A stretch of DNA of 64,000 bases, taken from assembly GCA_023935145.1 (NCBI GenBank), contig CM043705.1:87454084-87518083 (forward strand). The letters run 5' to 3'. The position numbers and the translations under genes are program-made. The notes beneath the pieces are model-generated. The model had not been told where the DNA came from and ran no database searches. It saw nothing but the letters and a program-made list of their open reading frames with translations. Shown piece by piece: positions 8,857 through 18,608 of this stretch; the stretch's first letter is position 1, and each line of letters begins with the position of its first letter. The DNA is from Bretschneidera sinensis. Taxonomy: Eukaryota > Streptophyta > Magnoliopsida > Brassicales > Akaniaceae.

Positions 8857-9512
8857 TGCCCAAGAAACACTTGACCTGTTCTCTTCCTTTCCTGGATGAT
8901 TCTCCTCATCCCAAGGATCTTTTTTGCAAGGCTGAGATCCTTCCTCTCGAACTCCTCACTGAGTTGAGATGTAAACCTTTCCATCCTCTTCCTGCTGTTC
9001 CAAACTAACAGCCCATCAATGACATAGGTGAGGATACTCACCATCTTCTCCACCTTGTGTCCAGGTGAGAAAGTTTATGTGAAACCTATGTCTTCTCTTC
9101 TTGTGAACCCATTCGCCACCAGCTTAGCCTTGTTCCGGACTTCATCTCTTGGAGGGCACCCTTCTTTGATCTTGTAAGTGCACTTACATTCCACAACTTT
9201 CTAATTTCCTGGAATTTTCACCAATTCCCAGAAGTTGTTCTTCCTCAAAGAATCCATTTCTTCCTCCATAGCTAGCTGCCACCTTGGCGAATCCTTACAT
9301 GCCATGGCATCCATGTAAGTTTCTTGTTCACTCATCTCTCCTTCTATCCAAGGAGCTGCTGCATCCGTAGCATCCACAAACCCACATCTTGAAGGTGGTC
9401 CGACCAGCCTTCTTTCCTGGTCTCTTATGAGCTGAAAGTCCTTCTGACTTGCTGCAGCATCCTCTTCTTGTTCAGCCTCTTCTTGAGTTTCTTGAGCTTG
9501 GCAATCATCCAA
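8832..9512 (-). pseudogene. pol: copia reverse transcriptase remnant, copy 1
   Basis: Starts with the acidic linker and the W-x-AMEEEMDSLRKNN motif that opens copia RT, then KLVANGFT and TFSPG. The sequence then jumps straight to YVIDGLLVW, the position of the YVDD active site with one Asp replaced by Ile. The whole palm segment carrying the first catalytic Asp is deleted. In-frame stops occur at 9201-9203 and, only in this copy, at 9075-9077. The enzyme cannot work. Confidence 0.82.
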
Positions 9513-9554
9513 GGGCTCTACCTGGTCCGAACCCTCTTGCCTCCTTTGCTCTAC

Positions 9555-10961
9555 CTAAACAAAATCTCCCTTGATGCTATGCTCAACAATTTCTGAATTG
9601 GTTTGCTCACTAGCCCCTGCAGGGTTAGTTTTCTCCAAGTAGGGAAATAACAATTCATTAAAATTAACATCCCTACTTATTATGAGTTTTAATCCTTCTT
9701 TTTCTAAGGACCACAACCTATATCCCTTAGCTCCTTCCCCATATCCTAGAAACACACATTTTCTAGATCCTGGGCTAAGTCCATCATCCTTTTGTTGTGC
9801 ATACGCAGCACACCCAAAAGTCCTAAGGTTGTCCAACTCAGGGGGTTTTCCACTCCACATCTCCATGGGAGTCTTTTGGAACACAATCCTAGAGGGTGAT
9901 CTATTAATCAAATATGCAGCTGTAGCTACAGCTTCTCCCCAAAAATATTTTGGTAACCCGAATCCATCTAACATGCACCTAACCTTTTCCATAAGGGTCT
10001 TATTCATCAACTCAGCAACTCCATTTTGCTGAGGAGTTTCCACAACCGTCCTATGTCTTAGAATGCCATTTAACCTACAGAATTGATCAAGTTCTTGGTT
10101 AAAAATTTCTAAGCCATTATCGGTTCTTATCCCCTTAACTAATCTACCCATTTGAGTCTCAACTAGCCCTTTCCACACCACTAATTTATTCAAGGCATCT
10201 AATTTATTCTTAACCAAATAAACCCATACTTTTCTTGAATAATCATCAATTAAAGACAGAAAGTAAATGTTACCTCCCTGTGTTGGTGTCCTTGCTGGTC
10301 CCCAAAGGTCCGCATGAATGTAGTCAAGAATGCCCTTAGACTTGTACACTCCGGTGTTGAAGCTGACCAGATGTTGCTGCCCAAAAACACAGCTCTTACA
10401 GAAATCCAGTTCTTCTACTTTGTCACCACCAAGTAGACCTTCCTTGCTAAGCACTTGCAGGCCCTTTTTGCTCATGTGTCCCAAGCGAGTGTGCCAAAGG
10501 GCTGCCTTGTCCAGCTCAGCCATCAAGCTTGCTGCTTGATCATTGGTTTCTGTTTCTCCGATCATCTCATAGAGTCCATCGTTTCTTGCTGCCTTGATCA
10601 CTACCAAAGATCCCTTGGCCACCTTGATCTTTCCTCCCTCTATCTTGCATGTATAGCCCATGGAATCCAGCTGCCCCAATGAGATCAAGTTCCTCTTCAA
10701 ATCTGGAACATACCTCACATTTTCCAGCAGCCTTGTGACTCCATCAAACATCCTCAATTGGATGTCTCCAATCCCTCTCACTTGGCAAGAATTATCATTC
10801 CCCAAGAAGACTCTTCCCTCATTGATCTCTTTGAAATTCTTGAACCATTCTTTGTGAGGGCTCATATGATGAGTGCACCCGGTATCCAAGATCCATTTCC
10901 CTCTGCTTTCTTGCCCCTTGCTCACATCCGAGCACACAACAAGAACATCATCATCTTGCTG
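9555..10961 (-). pseudogene. pol: copia pol: protease and integrase, copy 1
   Basis: A long open stretch in the gag frame, starting right after the TAA at 10962. Counting from the GTG codon at 10937: aspartic protease motif DTG at 18-20 (WILDTGCTHHM); GAG-pre-integrase zinc site His149, His154, Cys180, Cys183; integrase catalytic triad Asp210, Asp273 and Glu309 with the D-35-E spacing; then the FGCAAYA and KCVFLGY motifs of the integrase C-terminal region. The domain residues look intact. A TAG at 9555-9557 cuts it from the RT remnant in the same frame. The lack of its own ATG and the upstream stop make expression doubtful. Confidence 0.88.
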
Positions 10962-11711
10962 TTATGTTTTGGCAACCGAATCCTCTCCATTCTTGGTATG
11001 GCTTCCTCCTCTATCTATTGTCATCTTCTTGCAATCTTTCTTGACATGACCCTCTTTATGGCAGTAGTAGCAGCTCTTCCCTCCAAATCTTAGTTTGGAA
11101 TGCATTCTCCCATGGCTTTCTCCTCTACCTCTGTCCCGGTAGTAGCCATGCATGCTGCTGTGCACTCTCCCATGGCTCTCTCCTCTACCTCTATCCTAGT
11201 AGTAGCCATGCATGCTGCTGTGCACTCTCCCATGGCTCTCTCCTCTACCTCTGTCCCGGTAGTAGCCATGGTTGCTGCCATACCAAGTTGCTGGCCTTCT
11301 TTTAAAGAACAGCCCTTTACCACTTGATGCACTCCTTATCTTGGCATCAAGATCATCTTGCAACTCTTTCTTAGGATCAAATTTAAAAGCAAAGATTCGT
11401 TTACGAAGATACCTCTTATCCGGGAGAGTCTTGGCAAGAAACAACTCATCTAGTTTCTTCCATATTGCAGCTGGATCTTCCAAGTCTCCACACTCCCTTG
11501 TGACATTATCCGACATGTGCAAGAAAATGGTGCTGTAAGCCATCTTCTTCATCTCATTTCGCTGGTCCTCCGTGACACTTGCTGGAAAAGCATCATCTTC
11601 TCCAAGAGCTAAGTCCACTTTCTGTTGCACTAGAACCTCCTTGATCTTCCGCTTCCAAAGGGAAAAATCTCCCTTTCCATCAAACTTCTCAATACTGAAA
11701 TTTGAAGCCAT
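10962..11711 (-). pseudogene. gag: copia gag, copy 1 (interrupted)
   Basis: Nucleocapsid/coat protein region starting at the ATG before ASNFSIEKFDGKGDFSLWKR, the usual copia gag opening. The UBN2-like capsid part (AAIWKKLDELF, KRYLRKRIFAFKF) is followed by a Gly/Arg-rich stretch made of 60-bp DNA repeats, then a CCHC zinc knuckle (C-x2-C-x4-H-x4-C, CYYCHKEGHVKKDC). A stop at 11196-11198 lies in the middle 60-bp repeat, where the flanking repeats have an Arg codon. A second stop (TAA, 10962-10964) separates it from pol in the same frame. Confidence 0.85.
11101..11280 (-). repeat. 60-bp triplicate repeat inside gag, copy 1
   Basis: Three exact-period 60-bp copies (11101, 11161, 11221), each encoding a 20-residue GYYRDRGRGESHGR-type module. 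The middle copy has cctag for cccgg, which creates the stop codon. Confidence 0.9.
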
Positions 11712-11767
11712 CTTTACGAACAAGATCCTTGATTTATGCACTAACCACAAATGCTTTCTTCAACCTC

Positions 11768-11960
11768 AAGAACACAGATCAAAGATGGATCTTAACCGTT
11801 CTTGAATCACTCTCAAGAACACGACCAGATCTTGATCTTTACACCGTTCTTGAATCACCCTCAAGAACACGATCAGATATTGATCTTAACACCGTTCTTG
11901 ATTTACCTCAAGAACACGATCAGATATAGATCTTAACTCCGTTCTTGAATCACCCAAGAA
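11768..11960 (-). repeat. ~48-bp tandem repeats in copia leader, copy 1
   Basis: Between the primer site and gag, a ccgttcttgaatcac / ctcaagaacacgatcag motif recurs with starts near 11796, 11844, 11892 and 11939. Each repeat contains gttcttga and tcaagaac, which pair as short hairpins. Confidence 0.7.
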
Positions 11961-12029
11961 GTTTGATCTTTGATTCTTGGAGTCTTGGCTCCGTACCTTC
12001 TACATCTTGTTCCGATAACCAGCTGCTAT

Positions 12030-12062
12030 GCTCTGATACCACTGTCCAAAGCTCTGATACCA
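12030..12062 (-). other. Primer binding site, present twice (copy 1)
   Basis: TGGTATCAGAGC, complementary to the 3' end of initiator tRNA-Met, lies one base inside the 5' LTR (12062 to 12051 on the minus strand). A second perfect copy follows at 12041 to 12030. Only the LTR-adjacent copy is in the normal place for priming. Confidence 0.85.
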
Positions 12063-12063
12063 C

Positions 12064-12921
12064 TATTGGAAATCACCTTGACAAGATGCCCAGGTGGTGA
12101 TCTTCCAAACACCCAAGTCTTGAATGACTTATAGAAAGAATTTCAGCAATCGAACACAAGAACAGAAAATCAAAGAAAGAAAGAAGACAAGTAATTTGTT
12201 GTCGAGGTTCGGCAATGTGCCTACGTCCCCGTGAGTTCCTCCGAACTCTCTGCACTATCTCAATGGTTCTTACAAAGTTACAGCAATCCCCTTCAAGAAT
12301 CCAAGTTCTTGAAGAACCAAGAAGAGAACGAGAAAGTGATAGACCTATTACTATGCTTTCTATCAATTCTCTACTAACCTCTCTTCTTTACAACCAGCCT
12401 CACTACAAGAGTCCCTCTTGTGTTTATGTCTCTCACACAATTCTCTCTTGTGTTTACAATGATCTCACAATGTCACAACCTGTGTGGTTCTCTCACACAC
12501 ATTTTTCAACCACTTGAAATGAGGCTAGGAAACCCTTTTTATAGCCTCTTAATTCTTGGACAATCTTGTGAATCATTCTTGACCCTTTGATCATGTTCTT
12601 CCTTTAATCTCAGCCCTTCATCACTCTCCAAGTGATGCTGTGCATTTTGGTGTGGTGCTGTGTGCTGCAGCGTGACCTGATGCTGCAGCCTCCTGATGCT
12701 GTGCGCACACCTCCTGCCTGTGGGCAGAAACTTCCACAGCAGTGTGCCTGACCTTCCCATGCTCAAAATTAAAGCACACACATGTGTACAATCTTATAAC
12801 TTGCTGAACTTTGATATCCCAGAATTGGTTTGGACATTAACCAAACTTTGAACCATGTTTGGACCTGCTCAAACCTTGACCATGTTTGAACCATGTTTAA
12901 ACCTTAGACAAAAAACCAACA
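12064..12921 (-). repeat. 5' LTR of copia copy 1
   Basis: 858 bp ending CCAACA at 12921. Its inner end reads TATTGG where the other LTR has TGTTGG, so the terminal CA of the sense strand is changed to TA next to the primer site. Almost the same as the 5' LTR of copy 2 at 32684-33541. Confidence 0.9.
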
Positions 12922-13483
12922 TATCCATCTTCATCCAGGTTTTCCCTTTCGTTCGCGTGTGTGTGTCCATCTCCATCCAAGTCTTCCCTTTCATTCGTGT
13001 GTGTTTTTTTCTATAATAATTTCTCACAAAAAAGAAAAGTGTTCAATCAAATATCGTAGATGTGTGTAGGGCACAGGCCGTCAACCTGAGCTTTAATTTG
13101 GATACTTGGCTCGAGTTATTTATGGTCTTTTTGAACTCGAGCCAAGAATGAAAATTTAAACTCATGCTCTGCTCGCGTTTATTTTCCACAACTTAAGCTC
13201 GAGTCAGCTTCAAGCCCAAACGAGCCTGACCTCCAACCCTTCGAGCTCTAACTTTCAAACCTGAGTATATAAACTTTTATATTTATAGTCTAAATAAAAG
13301 TATATATATTCATTTTAGAATAAAAATATTTTTAATATATATATAATTGAATCAATTGACATGGAAAGAACAATCATTAATTGTTCGACATGAGTTTATT
13401 TAAATTACAGAATTCTTATTTTACATTTAAGAATTCTTGATTTAATATGGTACAAGACAGAAACATATATAAAAAGAAAAAAC

Positions 13484-13939
13484 TTAATATTCAAAAGAGA
13501 GAGGAGCAGATGAATCAGATCCAAAATCCAAAACACATTTATTCCAAAATTGTTTACTTCTGGGAATACCTAAAGATGCATTTGCTTTAAAATGATTCAA
13601 TGAGAAAATGGTTTTCACCAATGCAGTGTGGCACTCTTTTCCCACTGCCATAAGTGTTCTGCAACAATTTTCAGTAACTGTAACATTCTCGAACATATAC
13701 ATGAATACTTGTTTCCCGCACTCCATAGTCATCTTTTCAGAACAACTTTGCAAAAATTTGGCATACTCTAGTGAAGGTTCTGGTGACAAAATTTCAAATT
13801 CAGTTCCAGGCGGATACGCGTAATATTCATCTTCTTCCGCTGAGGGACTGATATCTTCCGTTGCTGCAAATGTGAGCGATACCGTTGTTGTGGCTAAGAA
13901 CAACGCCACAAGGATAGAGAACAGCTCTAACTTTCCCAT
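13484..13939 (-). CDS. Gene A, unit 2: secreted prolamin-like cysteine-rich protein
   Basis: 151 residues, all six cysteines kept. Differs from unit 1 by R109K and by Asn120, which restores the second sequon (NAS). Its TATA element at 14024-14034 reads tttatataaaa on the minus strand, one base different from the tatatataaaa of units 1, 3 and 5-7. The same variant is found in unit 4. Tail to tail with the 5' end of the copia element of unit 1, about 560 bp away. Confidence 0.85.
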   Translation of the reverse strand: MGKLELFSILVALFLATTTVSLTFAATEDISPSAEEDEYYAYPPGTEFEILSPEPSLEYAKFLQSCSEKMTMECGKQVFMYMFENVTVTENCCRTLMAVGKECHTALVKTIFSLNHFKANASLGIPRSKQFWNKCVLDFGSDSSAPLSFEY

Positions 13940-16900
13940 GATTTTGTTTTTTTTAGTAATGACAGGTTTATCAATTTATCTTTATTGTGTTGCTAATTTG
14001 AAGATTAATGGCTTTAAGGATCCTTTTATATAAAGGGTGCAATACAGGAAAGATATAGTACTATTAATTTGGTGGTTTCAAAACGCTCCATTAATATCTT
14101 TTGCATTAAATATGTTTGATTAATTAATTACAATAATTTTAAGGCATTAGTTGGAGAAATTTTGATATGCAATAATAATTTAACTTCTACTTAAGAGTGA
14201 TTTTGCTATCTGAGTTTAGAAAAAGGTAAAAAGGAAGCTTAATTTAACTATGATTACAGTTGTTTCAAAGTGTTCTAATATAGTGATTAGTTAATTTAAA
14301 AATATGTAATGAAAGATAGAATTAAGGAAAAATTCTTGTCTCGTATATCTTTTCTTCTCAATCTTTTCGCACAATTTAAGGGTGAGATGAACCTTTGTGT
14401 CATGTATCTCTCTCACACTGTGCCATACAAGAACTTCTCAGAACTAAGAGAACATGAGGCATTAGTTGCCCGTTGGCATACTTTGTTTTGGAGATTTTGT
14501 CCACGTGGTCGATGGAATAGCTTTTTGTCCACTTCAAATACGAAAAGACTTTCCACAGTAAAAGAAAACAGAGGTCAGAGAAACGGTGCTAATTTTATCA
14601 ATTAAAGTTTATGTTACGTCGGCTCTATTTGACAGCAGTTTGATCAAAAAAAATATTCTAATATTTTCACATGGTCAAGTACAATTATTTAATTTAATTT
14701 TTTTATCCAATAGTTGTTCGCTAGAACTGACAAAATGAGCACGTTTCTTTCTATGTGAAAAGTATTTTTTATCCAAAAAAAATCTTATAGACCAAATCTT
14801 CGCAAGAATCTCTGGATCGTTAAATACATGATTGTGTGGTGTTATTCTTAAACAAGATTTTCCAAGATTGTTGGCATTGTCTGCAAGTTATGAATGAAAT
14901 TTCAGCATGTTATGAATGAAACAAGGAATTAACAATTGACAAATTTGGCCACTGGTGTGACAAGGGACAATGCCCTCCAATGCTTAGTTGCGTACTGCTG
15001 ATATTGGACAGTATATATTTCTCTATTGTTTGGAACACCAAAAGTTGCCGGATTAAAAATAGAAGGAGCTCAGCTATTGCCTCGGTTTCTGATTTTCTGC
15101 TCAACAAAACAGAACTTGTCCCTCGTGAGAAAAAGAAGATATCAGTGGAAATCTCCCTGAGATTGGGTGTCTCAACTTAGCGCAGATGGTTCTTCCAATA
15201 ATTCGCAAATGTTGTGTAAACCAACAGGTAGAACAGAGGATTTTGTATTAGAGAAAAAGATTTATGGTAAATTGGTCAATACTTTGAACTCAGAATATAT
15301 AACTCATTGTTAAAGACTTGACTTTTGGGCCTTGGAGGACAACAAAAAATATAAACTACCAGTCTTCGCAATAGACTTAACCATTGGCACAAGAAGAATA
15401 GGAAGAAGAGTGAAAATGTATGGTAATAACTGGTAACCATTCTAAAAGGTACAAATGATTAGTTGAAGGGTATTTAGAATTGTTTTCGTTTTTTTTAAAA
15501 AAATTTAGCAGTGAGATTAGATTGTTGTTTTTTAACTAATTTTAGATTAAATTGTAATCATTAACAAATAAGAGAGATGTAATCTATTATAATATAAAGT
15601 ATTTTTTCTCAGAGAGATTTCAAGATTGTCACAATGGTAATGCTTGATTGAAAAGTATGATTCCAACGGGCTTGATTCTGATCGGTTTTCAAAATCTATT
15701 GATTGTGCAATTTGTGACTACTAGGTGTGTTTCCTGTGAAAATAAAAATAAATAAATAAATAAGAATTCACTATATTATGTGTGTAATATGTATTACATG
15801 GACAAAACTCCGATACCATATTGATATTTGGTATTTAGGGTTTAGGCTACGAGTTAGAGAGACGGTATAGAGAGAGACGGGAGACAGTGCGTTGTTAGAG
15901 GCACACAAAATATAGATAATTCTTCTCAATTTTTCAAATTTTAACGTGGTATCAGAACTTCAGATCTTCGTTTCAAGTTCAAAATATATCCATTTTCATT
16001 TAATATTTGACCAAGTTATTTCTCTTTTGGATATATAGGATTTTTTTCATTTGGGTTCATGTGCAAAAACCTTAAATTCGTCAGTTAGCTTGTACTTGAG
16101 AGATGTTTTATAAAGAATTAATTGGATCACTTTTTTTTTATCAGTTTTAGCTTTTGATATAATTGGTAACTCAATTATTTCTTAATATTTCTAGTATTTT
16201 GATGGTTCTTTCGCCTCATACAATTCATTGGCTATGGGACGGGGTTTCTTTTGACTATCAGCTCTTGCCTTTTGAGTTACAGTTTTGAGTTGTTGGTTTG
16301 GTGCTTGTTTAAAGACTTGTGTGGACTTTGGTTTCTTTTGAAAAGTAGTTATCTAAACTATGGGATGGTTTTTATAATAAAATATCACAATATCGATCGA
16401 ATCTCAATTTATTAACTGAATTAAAACTAAAACTTTTAGGGAAAAATCTAATTTTTTTCTTCTTTTTTTTCTTTTAGAATATGATCTTATAAATACAATT
16501 AGTTTATTTTATATTTAATTTGATTGTATATATTGGTTATTAAGGATTTTATATGTTGAAATATTTTGGCACCAAATCTACATCATTTTGTATTCTAAAA
16601 AAAATCTGTCATTTATACGGGGAGGGGAGAGGAGACCTCATAAATTCAATTTTGTTTCTTTTTAAAATACGATCTCATAAATATAATTTGTTGGAGATAT
16701 AATTTATGTTAGTTTATCATATATTTTTTTACAATAGCAGTAGCGAAATTTGAACTTGAGATTTGAATGGGACCTCCTCTTAAGAGAAAAAAGTGTAATT
16801 CTCAATTAGACTATGCTCAAGCCACAATTTATTACTACCTAATTTGATTGTATTATTTACTTATATGATTTTTTAAAATACGTTATTTTAGGTTGTTTTA

Positions 16901-17133
16901 CATGTTATATAGATTGATACCCATATAATTTAAAATACCAAAGCTACATCTTTGAGAAAAATTGAAATAGCCCAAATAAGTTCAGTTTTTTTTTTTATGT
17001 TATAAATTCAACATTAATTTGAAGATCTAATTAAGTTTTACATGACTTAACTATAGAGTTCATAATTTAATTTTAAGAAATCAGTACGGTACGTAATAAA
17101 CTGTAAAATCATATATAACAACAACAAAAAAAA

Positions 17134-17466
17134 CTATGATTCAAAAGAGATTGGCGCAGATGCATCTCCTCCAAAATCCAAAACACAAGTATTCCATACT
17201 TGTTTACTTCTAGGGATAATAGAAGACGCATTTGCTTCGGACTGATGTAATGTAAAAGTGGCTTTCACCAATATGATATGGTATTCTTCTCCCATTGCTA
17301 TAAGGTTTTGACAGTATTTTTCAGTGACGTTTAAATTCTGATCGAATATAGACGTGAATACCTCTTTTCGGCACTCTGGAGTCATCTTATCGACACAACT
17401 ATGTGGTGATAGCTCTGTAGCCATTGTGAGTGACATCATGATTTTAGTGGCTATGAACAATGCCAT
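17134..17466 (-). CDS. Gene B, unit 2: start codon lost, possible shortened protein
   Basis: The position of the normal start (17494-17496) reads ATC instead of ATG, and codon 3 is Thr instead of Lys. The next in-frame Met is codon 11, giving 110 residues with a shorter but still hydrophobic signal peptide (MALFIATKIMMSLTMA), so secretion may survive. The Cys61Tyr and Cys72Tyr changes of all B genes are present. Private changes include Gly43Arg in the ECG motif next to Cys42, and Thr48. The TATA at 17591-17598 is intact. Either a freshly broken copy or one using the downstream Met. Confidence 0.6.
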   Translation of the reverse strand: MALFIATKIMMSLTMATELSPHSCVDKMTPECRKEVFTSIFDQNLNVTEKYCQNLIAMGEEYHIILVKATFTLHQSEANASSIIPRSKQVWNTCVLDFGGDASAPISFES

Positions 17467-17496
17467 AAGGATAGAGAAGTTCTCTAACGTTGCGAT

Positions 17497-18245
17497 GATT
17501 GGTTTTATTTTTAATTAATGATGTAGCAGTACCAATTTATTTTTTGTATTGCTTTGAGAGTGATGCATTTGATAGTGATACACAAGGATTATTTTATAGG
17601 GTGTAATTAGAGGAAAGAGATAATTTTTTGTTGTTTCAAAACATTTCAAAATTAGTATCTTCAGCATTAGTTGACCATGTAACATAAGTATTTCAAATCC
17701 ATGATGTGAAGGCTACTCATCCTTCGGTCGTTTTTTAAAATATTTAAGTCACACTTTGTTTTTTTATTTTTTCTATTTATGGCTTCATTCTTACATGTAT
17801 AATACATACATATATGAATCGAAATACCAATATTTAAAATTGTAATTATTGGATGTCACAAATGTCTAAAGATAGTAATGGAGAGCTTAATTTGGTTCTT
17901 TTGTTTTTTCTTACCCTTCAATATTCAAAGTAGTATTAACATTTAATCTTTGGTTCGCGTCATATGAAGTCAACTTCCGTTTCATGTCTAGCAAATTAAT
18001 GTAAACCCTTCGCATCATGGATTTGAAAAACTTATGTTACATGGTTAATTAATTATAATCAAACATAATTAATACAGAAGATACTAATTTTGGAACGTTT
18101 TGAAACAACAATAAATTATCTCTTTCCTTTGATTACAACCTATAAAATGATCCTTATGTATCACCATCAAAATCATCTCTCTCAAAGCAACACAAAAAAT
18201 AAATTAATACTCCTGTATCATTAATTAAAATATAAGAAAAAAATT
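17497..18245. promoter_or_regulatory. Bidirectional B-C promoter region, unit 2
   Basis: 749 bp measured from the ancestral B start. TATA boxes at 17591-17598 (minus) and 18141-18148 (plus). The C leader has ccttatgtatcacc where other units have ccttgtgtatcacc. Confidence 0.62.
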
Positions 18246-18608
18246 ATGGCAAAGTTAGAGAACTTCTCTATCCTTATGGCATTGTTCATAGCCAACGCAA
18301 CCATAGTGTCACTCACATTGGCTGCAGAGCTATCACCACAAAGTTGTGTAGATAAGATGACTCCAGAGTGCGGGAAAGAGGTATTCACGTCTATATTCAA
18401 TCAGAATGTAGACGTCACTGAAAAATGCTGTCAAAACCTTATAGCAATGGGAGAAGAGTGTCATATCATATTGACGAAAGCCACTTTTACATTACATCAG
18501 TCTGAAGCAAATGCATCTTCTATTATCCCTAGAAGTAAACAAGTATGGAATACTTGTGTTTTGGATTTTGGAGGAGATGCATCTGGGCCAATCTCTTTTG
18601 AATCATAG
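18246..18608 (+). CDS. Gene C, unit 2: six-cysteine prolamin-like secreted protein
   Basis: 120 residues with all six cysteines and the signal peptide intact. It is the most divergent C copy, with Ala77Thr and Ala114Gly. Both changes lie outside the cysteine motifs. Its divergent partner B is the copy without a start codon. Confidence 0.86.
   Translation: MAKLENFSILMALFIANATIVSLTLAAELSPQSCVDKMTPECGKEVFTSIFNQNVDVTEKCCQNLIAMGEECHIILTKATFTLHQSEANASSIIPRSKQVWNTCVLDFGGDASGPISFES

Larger units (their letters stand above)
7474..12921 (-). mobile_element. Ty1/copia LTR retrotransposon, copy 1 (defective)
   Basis: A 5448-bp element flanked by a 5-bp target duplication TATCC (7469-7473 and 12922-12926). 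The empty site is seen in units 2 and 4-7. It starts TGTTGG and ends CCAACA. Two 858-bp LTRs, tRNA-Met primer site, gag, protease, integrase, RT and RNase H occur in the copia order on the minus strand. It is not autonomous: stops interrupt gag and pol, most of the RT core is deleted, and RNase H is in another frame. The LTRs differ at about 15 sites by eye, so the insertion is not very recent. The TNT1-like gag and pol suggest the Tork-type branch. Confidence 0.95.
1..13046. repeat. Tandem array unit 1 (with copia insertion)
   Basis: First of seven direct copies of a ~7.6 kb unit; 7593 bp without the retrotransposon and one copy of its target duplication. Order: A gene 3' flank with a GC-rich hairpin (1-437), A (minus), spacer 894-4086, B (minus), 749-bp bidirectional spacer, C (plus), spacer 5562-7468, copia element 7474-12921, then short CCATC/TTTTCCC sub-repeats to the unit end. 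An ATT microsatellite lies at about 6778-6810. Unit 1 matches unit 3 base for base over long stretches with a shift of 20635 bp. The unit boundary is arbitrary, set at the window start. Confidence 0.93.

Noticed and set aside
9682..11805. Several 65-116 codon plus-strand frames within the copia element
   Set aside because: They are opposite-strand shadows of gag and pol.
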